27,530 nt of DNA, from assembly GCA_040414495.1 (NCBI GenBank), contig JBEDUI010000186.1, positions 1 to 27,530 of the forward strand, written 5' to 3'. The translations under genes and the position numbers were made by a program. Shown one piece after another: positions 23,648 to 27,530 of this stretch. The notes beneath the pieces are model-generated. The model was not told where the DNA came from and ran no database searches. It was given only the letters and a program-made list of their open reading frames with translations. Source of the DNA: DATAVB01 sp040414495. GTDB taxonomy: Bacteria; Actinomycetota; Actinomycetes; Mycobacteriales; QHCD01. Position 1 is the stretch's first letter. Each line of letters begins with the position of its first letter.

Positions 23648-24007
23648 GTGCGCGCACTTTCCGCCCGGGCTCTGGATCTCCTCGCCGTCGTCGTGTTCAT
23701 CGCCGTCGGCCGGTCCAGCCACGGCGAGAGCGAGAGCGCGGGCGGGTTCCTGAATACGTTGTGGCCGTTCCTCGGTGGCTTGCTCATCGGCTGGCTGCTG
23801 GTCGCGTGGTCGCGGCGGCCGCTGACGTCATGGTCGGCAGCGGGCTTGGTGTGGCTGGGCATCCTCGCCGGCGGGGTGACACTGCGAGCGATCGCCGGGC
23901 AGGGGCTGGCGTTCTCGTTCGTCGCTGTCATCGCCGCCTTCTTCGCCCTGACGCTGTTCGGCTGGCGTCTCGTGGCGAGCCGGGTACTGGGGCGGGTGCG
24001 TGGCTGA
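23648..24007 (+). CDS. DUF3054 integral membrane protein
   Basis: Function unknown; an inner-membrane protein of the actinobacterial/haloarchaeal DUF3054 family. Seen (119 residues): four hydrophobic segments at about 9-21, 37-55, 63-82 and 87-106; family motifs LDLLAVVVFIAVGRSSHGE, LWPFLGGLLIGWL, TLRAIAGQG and a closing LFGWRL. The start GTG 23648 places the first segment right at the N-terminus, as usual in the family, and fits the -10 box upstream. The stop overlaps the start of the next gene by eight bases (24000-24007), so the two are co-transcribed and probably translationally coupled. Confidence 0.9.
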   Translation: MRALSARALDLLAVVVFIAVGRSSHGESESAGGFLNTLWPFLGGLLIGWLLVAWSRRPLTSWSAAGLVWLGILAGGVTLRAIAGQGLAFSFVAVIAAFFALTLFGWRLVASRVLGRVRG

Positions 24008-24821
24008 CCAGGATCTGGTCGCCGCCGTAGCGGCCGACTTCGGCGTTGCTGAGGTGGTCCCGAGCCCGCACGTCGGGGTAGCCAACCACGTCTACTTCCT
24101 GGGCCCGGACCTCGTGCTGCGCTTTCCCCGCGACCCGTCGTACGCCGCCGACCTGCGTAAAGAGGCGGCGATCCTGCCACTGGCGGTTGCCGCCGGGGTA
24201 CGGACGCCGGAACTGATTACGTACGATCCGGACGCGCCGTACCTGGTGACCCGCCGCGCCGCGGGCGTACCGCTGCCGCAGGTGGACGATCCGGTGCCGG
24301 CGTACCGGGACCTGGGACGCACCCTCGCCGCGCTGCACCAGATACCGACCTGCCCGGGCGGCGTGCCGGTGCAGCGGGAGCCCGACCCTCGGCCGATGGT
24401 GGCGTCGCTGGCCGAGCGCGGGCTGGTGAACGCGGAGATCGTCGACTGGCTGATCGGCTGGTTCGACCGGCTCGAGGCTCCGCCACCCGCGCCCTGCCTT
24501 ATTCACGGCGACGCCTCGCCGACCAACCTGCTGGCCGAGGGCGACGGTCTCACCGCATTGATCGACTGGGGCGACGCCGTCTGGACCGACCCGAGCATCG
24601 ATTTCGCCAAGCTGCCGCTGCGGGTCCTACCCACCGTGCTGGAGGGATACGGCCGGCCGGAGTGGCTGCCGCGGGTGCTGTTCCATCACCTGCACTGGGC
24701 CCTCGGCCGGTTCGGTACCGAACGCGCGGAAGGTCCACATTGGACGGCAGAACCGGGCAGCCGGCTGCTGGAGATTCTCCGGTTCTTCGTCGAATCAGCC
24801 GATCTGCCCGGCCTGAGTTAG
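24000..24821 (+). CDS. APH/choline-kinase-like phosphotransferase
   Basis: A kinase-fold enzyme of the aminoglycoside phosphotransferase superfamily; the substrate is unknown (small hydroxylated molecule or metabolite). Seen (273 residues): an N-lobe with VANHVYFLGPDLVLRFPRD and a helix Glu in RKEAAILPLA; catalytic loop IHGDASPTNLL (168-178) with Asp171 and Asn176; and the metal-binding IDWGDA (Asp189) that replaces DFG. The complete active site suggests activity. In the position where protein kinases have the ATP-binding Lys there is Arg41, common in this superfamily. Start: GTG 24000 inside the end of the DUF3054 gene; no separate promoter is needed. Resistance function is not supported by context. 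Confidence 0.92.
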   Translation: MADQDLVAAVAADFGVAEVVPSPHVGVANHVYFLGPDLVLRFPRDPSYAADLRKEAAILPLAVAAGVRTPELITYDPDAPYLVTRRAAGVPLPQVDDPVPAYRDLGRTLAALHQIPTCPGGVPVQREPDPRPMVASLAERGLVNAEIVDWLIGWFDRLEAPPPAPCLIHGDASPTNLLAEGDGLTALIDWGDAVWTDPSIDFAKLPLRVLPTVLEGYGRPEWLPRVLFHHLHWALGRFGTERAEGPHWTAEPGSRLLEILRFFVESADLPGLS

Positions 24822-25142
24822 CCGCGGGCATCGTCGAGTTGCCGCGCGGTCCCGAGTTGGTACGACGCGCTGCCTTCGACGCGTACGCCCGGCCGCCGAG
24901 ATCGCGGTCGTGGCTGCTGCGGATGCGCTGCTTGAGGGTGGCCGCGCCGACCGGAGTGGACGACTGCCGGACGACCCAGCGCTGCTTCGGTCGGCGCTGG
25001 GAGACGATCGACGGCTGGTTTGTACGGGCCTACACGTCGAAACTCCTGCGCAACAGGCGATCCAGCGGCATTGGTCCGTCCATTATGGACTGTCGCGGGC
25101 GGCGGGGCGTGGCCCCGACTGTGCGCGGCCGGGCCGATCCCG
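24822..25142. other. Region without a confident gene; possible frameshifted remnant
   Basis: Two short stretches have protein-like composition in different plus-strand frames: AAGIVELPRGPELVRRAAFDAYAR (24821 to about 24892), then AAEIAVVAAADALLEGG... to about 25100. No start codon with a ribosome binding site precedes the first. A decayed gene split by a frameshift near 24890 is one reading; chance GC-rich ORFs are the other. I do not call a gene. Confidence 0.3.
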
Positions 25143-25148
25143 TATCCT
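25143..25148 (+). promoter_or_regulatory. -10 box TATCCT of tRNA-Ser
   Basis: TATCCT lies seven bases before the first base of the tRNA and fits TANNNT. A CTGTGC at 25119-25124 is a weak -35 at 18-bp spacing. Confidence 0.5.
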
Positions 25149-25155
25149 CACCGAC

Positions 25156-25243
25156 GGAGGATTCGCCTAGAGGCCTAGGGCGCACGCTTGGAAAGCGTGT
25201 TGGGGGCAACCCCTCACGAGTTCGAATCTCGTATCCTCCGCCA
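25156..25243 (+). tRNA. tRNA-Ser (anticodon GGA)
   Basis: Acceptor stem GGAGGAT (25156-25162) pairs with ATCCTCC (25233-25239). The discriminator G25240 is followed by an encoded CCA (25241-25243). The anticodon stem CACGC/GCGTG encloses TT-GGA-AA with the anticodon at 25190-25192, reading UCC and UCU. A long variable arm (TTGGGGGCAACCCCTC) marks a class II tRNA, and the T arm has ACGAG-TTCGAAT-CTCGT. The 88-nt length fits serine tRNA. Confidence 0.97.
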
Positions 25244-25548
25244 CATAGATCGGCCCGTCCGCCGCTCCACCCGATATCGGGTCGGAGCGGCGTTTGCGTT
25301 GTGGTCTCAGTCGGCCCGGTTAAGCGGTCACCGATCTGGAAATCGGACGACGCGGAACCTGCCTACATCGGTGCCGTTGAATTCAATTCTTGTGCCCCGC
25401 GCGGCACTCATCGACAGTGATCCCCTTATTCCTAAGCCATCTCCCAGCGACGCCAAACAGTTCTGTGTTTCATATACGACGATCAGCAGTGCCTATGTCG
25501 GTCACCGTGCCGTCTCCCGCAGGGATAAGGGTCAAGCTATCTGCGGGA
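25244..25548. other. Intergenic region between tRNA-Ser and the PIG-L gene
   Basis: Apart from the tRNA terminator at 25260-25300 I see no gene here. The stretch 25330-25500 is less GC-rich than its surroundings and has stops in all frames that matter. Confidence 0.5.
25260..25300 (+). terminator. Intrinsic terminator after tRNA-Ser
   Basis: CGCCGCTCC (25260-25268) pairs with GGAGCGGCG (25284-25292). Inside, ACCCGAT and ATCGGGT continue the stem almost to the centre with a single bulged C. TTTGCGTT follows. This is a strong stem of about 14 bp with a modest U-tract, 17 bp after the tRNA CCA. Confidence 0.75.
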
Positions 25549-25554
25549 TAGGCT
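25549..25554 (+). promoter_or_regulatory. -10 box TAGGCT of the leaderless PIG-L gene
   Basis: TAGGCT lies six bases before ATG 25561, which has no ribosome binding site. The hexamer and spacing match those at the leuA leader and the SDR gene. Confidence 0.5.
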
Positions 25555-25560
25555 CCTGCC

Positions 25561-26349
25561 ATGAGTGAATCGTTCCCGACCGATGTTGGGCGGGTCCTGG
25601 TATTCCAGGCCCATCCCGACGACGAGGTGTTCACGACCGCGGCGGCCATGCTCGCTGCCGTGGCGGCCGGTGGGACCGTGACGCTCCTGGTGGCTACCGG
25701 TGGCGAGTTGGGCGAACAGATGGCCGATTCGACGCTGGATGAAGAAACAGCCCGGCGTCTACGCGCGGCGAGGCTGACCGAGTCCTGCCGAATTCTTGGC
25801 GTCGATTGGGAGCCGCTGACCGAGCCGGGACGCTGGATTGACGGGGTAGCGGGCAACAAACGAAACCTGGCCGAGGCAAACCAATCCGACGTGGCGGCCG
25901 AAGTACGGAAAGCGATCGACCGGTATGAGCCCGATCTGGTGTTGACCGTCGGTCCCAACGGCATCACCGGTCACCCCGACCACCGCGCGATGTTCGCCGC
26001 GGTAACAGCGGCGTTGGCCGATCCCGGGTGGAAGCCGTCGCGGGCACTGGGCGCCGTACTGCGCGACGTCGATATCGCGGCCGCAGCGCAGATCGTTCCC
26101 TTTCCCGATGGCAAGGAGCGACTCACCGGAATTCCGGCGGCGGATGTCGCGGTGCAGGTCGATCTGCCGTCCGCTCTGGTCCCCCGACATCGCGAAGCAA
26201 TGGACGTCTACCACGCCGGGCTCGGCACCATGAGCCTCGACGAGTTGGTCGCGAACGGACTCAGCGGCGGGGCTCTTGCGCTGCGCGCGATCTTCGACGC
26301 GGCCGACGGAATGGCCGAGTACTACGTAGACATCCCCATCGCCGACTAA
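25561..26349 (+). CDS. PIG-L family zinc N-deacetylase
   Basis: PIG-L deacetylases are zinc enzymes that remove acyl groups from N-acetylglucosamine-type or cysteine conjugates; actinobacterial members include MshB and Mca of mycothiol metabolism. Seen (262 residues): VLVFQAHPDDEVF with zinc ligands His18 and Asp21 and the general-base Asp20, LLVATGGELG, LGV after the first domain, and TGHPDHRAMF with His138 and zinc ligand His141. The complete site implies activity. Nothing nearby ties it to mycothiol synthesis, so I name only the family. The start ATG 25561 follows a TAGGCT -10 box by six bases, implying a leaderless transcript. It converges with the next gene, 58 bp apart. Confidence 0.92.
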   Translation: MSESFPTDVGRVLVFQAHPDDEVFTTAAAMLAAVAAGGTVTLLVATGGELGEQMADSTLDEETARRLRAARLTESCRILGVDWEPLTEPGRWIDGVAGNKRNLAEANQSDVAAEVRKAIDRYEPDLVLTVGPNGITGHPDHRAMFAAVTAALADPGWKPSRALGAVLRDVDIAAAAQIVPFPDGKERLTGIPAADVAVQVDLPSALVPRHREAMDVYHAGLGTMSLDELVANGLSGGALALRAIFDAADGMAEYYVDIPIAD

Positions 26350-26407
26350 GACCCGATCTTTGTCAGTACAGAAGAATGCTGATCAGCCCCCGTCCATCCC
26401 GGCCTGG

Positions 26408-27530
26408 TCAGCGGTCACCGATGCCTGGAAGGACGTGCGTTCCTTCAGCCCGAACGGCCGTCAGCTCGGCCGGGTCGAGCCCCAGGACCGAGAGAATCGT
26501 CGGCGCGACCTGGGTGGTCTCGACCGGGGCGGACTGGACCTGAGCCGGGATGCCCGGGCCGTTGACCACCATCAGGACGTGAGTGTCGCCGGTGTTCATG
26601 CCGCCGTGCTCGGCGAGCTTGCTCGGTCCTGAGTAGACGATGCCCTCCTGGACCTTGCCGAAGACGTCCGGGTAGTGGCCGTTGTCGACCGAGACGCCGA
26701 AGAACTTGGCGGCGTCAGCCCCGGCCCAGATCTGCGTGAGGCCCGAGTGCTGGACGGTGACCGGCTTCTGGTTGACGTCCAGGCCCGCAGCGGTGTGGTT
26801 CCACAGATAGCTTTTCACGAAGTCGTCGGCGGCCTGCGAGTTGTCCGACAGGTACGACTGCCACAGGTCGTCGTCGGTACCGGCGACGATCAGCTTGGCG
26901 TTATTCGGATGCGTCTGTTGCCAACCGGCGTTGATCGCGTCGATGATCGGGCCGTCCGGGACTGTGACGAGTTGCTTGGGATTCTGCGGCGACTGGCCGT
27001 GCTTGGCCGTGACAATGATCGTGGTCGAGTTCGCGAGGCCGTCCTTGTGGATCTCGGAGACCATGCGGCCGAGCTGCGCGTCGACGTAGTCCAGCGCGTT
27101 GGAGACGACCGGGCCGGGAACGAGTTGGCCGGCGACCCGCTGGTAGCCGCCCGGCTGCGGAGCGCTGGTGGTGTAGTTGCCGTTCGCGTCGGGGCCGTTC
27201 AAGGTCGTCGGGGTCGAGACGGTCTTCTGCGCGACCGAGAGGGCCTGGAAGTTCAGGCCGAAGATCGCCGGGGTGCCGACCTGGGTCTTGCCCGAGTGAT
27301 CGCGGCCGTCGATCTCGTTGAGTACGGCCTGAACCTTGTAGCCGTCATATTGCTTGGTGGCTGCCTCGATATGGGCCCAGTCGTCGTCCTGCGGGTACGG
27401 CTTGCCGTTCGGCATGACCGCCTGCGAGTCGATCTCGGGCGAGAAGAGGTCGTCGATGCTCTGGCCGTTCGAGCCCGGACCATTGAACGACGCGTAGACC
27501 TCGTGCTTGTCAGACCAAGCGGTGCGTAGG
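26408..27530 (-). CDS. Alkaline-phosphatase-superfamily phosphodiesterase/nucleotide-pyrophosphatase-like protein, partial
   Basis: The 5' end lies beyond the window; the frame is open to the last base. The visible 373 residues begin LRTAWSDKHEVYASFNGPGSN and continue VDD-like SIDDLFSPEID, DGYKVQAVLNEIDGRDH, IFGLNFQALSVAQKT, DALDYV-like VSNALDYVDAQLGRMVSEI, TTIIVTAKHGQSPQNP, IWAGADAAKFFG, and HGGMNTGDTHVLMVVNGPGIP, ending with VETTQVAPTILSVLGLDPAELTAVRAEGTHVLPGI. The two His motifs (TAKHG, and HGG near NTGDTHV) and the closing VAPTIL...LDP are hallmarks of type I phosphodiesterase-like members of the superfamily, usually secreted. The nucleophile and signal region are outside. An internal ATG at 27415 is not the start. 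Confidence 0.9.
   Translation of the reverse strand, partial: LRTAWSDKHEVYASFNGPGSNGQSIDDLFSPEIDSQAVMPNGKPYPQDDDWAHIEAATKQYDGYKVQAVLNEIDGRDHSGKTQVGTPAIFGLNFQALSVAQKTVSTPTTLNGPDANGNYTTSAPQPGGYQRVAGQLVPGPVVSNALDYVDAQLGRMVSEIHKDGLANSTTIIVTAKHGQSPQNPKQLVTVPDGPIIDAINAGWQQTHPNNAKLIVAGTDDDLWQSYLSDNSQAADDFVKSYLWNHTAAGLDVNQKPVTVQHSGLTQIWAGADAAKFFGVSVDNGHYPDVFGKVQEGIVYSGPSKLAEHGGMNTGDTHVLMVVNGPGIPAQVQSAPVETTQVAPTILSVLGLDPAELTAVRAEGTHVLPGIGDR

Noticed and set aside
24662..25420. 252-codon open frame through the phosphotransferase end and the tRNA
   Set aside because: It overlaps a confident gene in another frame and reads straight across tRNA-Ser and its terminator.

Overview
The window looks like chromosomal DNA of a high-GC actinomycete. 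The evidence is strong G/C bias at third codon positions, many GTG starts, a divergent ask-asd / leuA block, a ybaB-recR pair next to a peptidoglycan amidase, and dnaX next to the small SRP RNA and a serine tRNA. From memory, mycobacteria have the same backbone order (asd-ask-leuA ... recR-ybaB-amidase ... dnaX). I cannot name the genus.

Layout. Positions 1-7674 are an accessory-like run of single genes: a papain/transglutaminase-like hypothetical protein, an alpha/beta hydrolase, a YjbR-fold protein, a creatininase-family protein with substituted metal ligands, a GNAT acetyltransferase, a dimeric alpha-beta-barrel protein, an AAC(3)-like acetyltransferase, a short-chain dehydrogenase, and an S9-peptidase-like protein that lacks its catalytic Ser and His. 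Positions 7675-8097 hold a pair of 28-bp hairpin repeats and the terminator of the leftward operon. Positions 8098-12592 are amino-acid biosynthesis: ask and asd (aspartate pathway) leftward with overlapping codons, and leuA rightward behind a leaderless Leu-codon leader peptide. Next is a single-polypeptide ECF-sigma-like / transmembrane / Asp-box protein (12780-14459). It sits where mycobacteria, as I recall, carry dnaQ, murT and gatD. Positions 14525-19314 carry recR and ybaB leftward, an amidase lipoprotein and an intact S9 peptidase rightward, and an unknown 300-residue gene leftward. Positions 19315-19866 have no confident gene, but contain two strong inverted repeats and a small ORF with a good ribosome binding site. 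They are followed by a Tat-exported metal-dependent amidohydrolase, then leftward dnaX and SRP RNA. The right end has a DUF3054 membrane protein overlapping an APH-type phosphotransferase, tRNA-Ser(GGA) with its terminator, a PIG-L deacetylase, and the 3' part of an alkaline-phosphatase-superfamily gene that leaves the window.

How genes act together. Ask and Asd catalyse the first and third steps from aspartate toward lysine, threonine, methionine and diaminopimelate. LeuA commits carbon to leucine, and its leader peptide is positioned to sense leucyl-tRNA. DnaX (clamp loader), RecR (repair) and YbaB (nucleoid) are housekeeping DNA functions.

Most interesting points: the membrane-anchored sigma-like/Asp-box fusion; the leaderless leuA leader; two probable catalytic-site losses (S9 and creatininase families), with an intact S9 paralogue in the same window for comparison; and a recurring leaderless arrangement in which a TANNNT -10 box lies 6-7 nt before the start codon of several genes.
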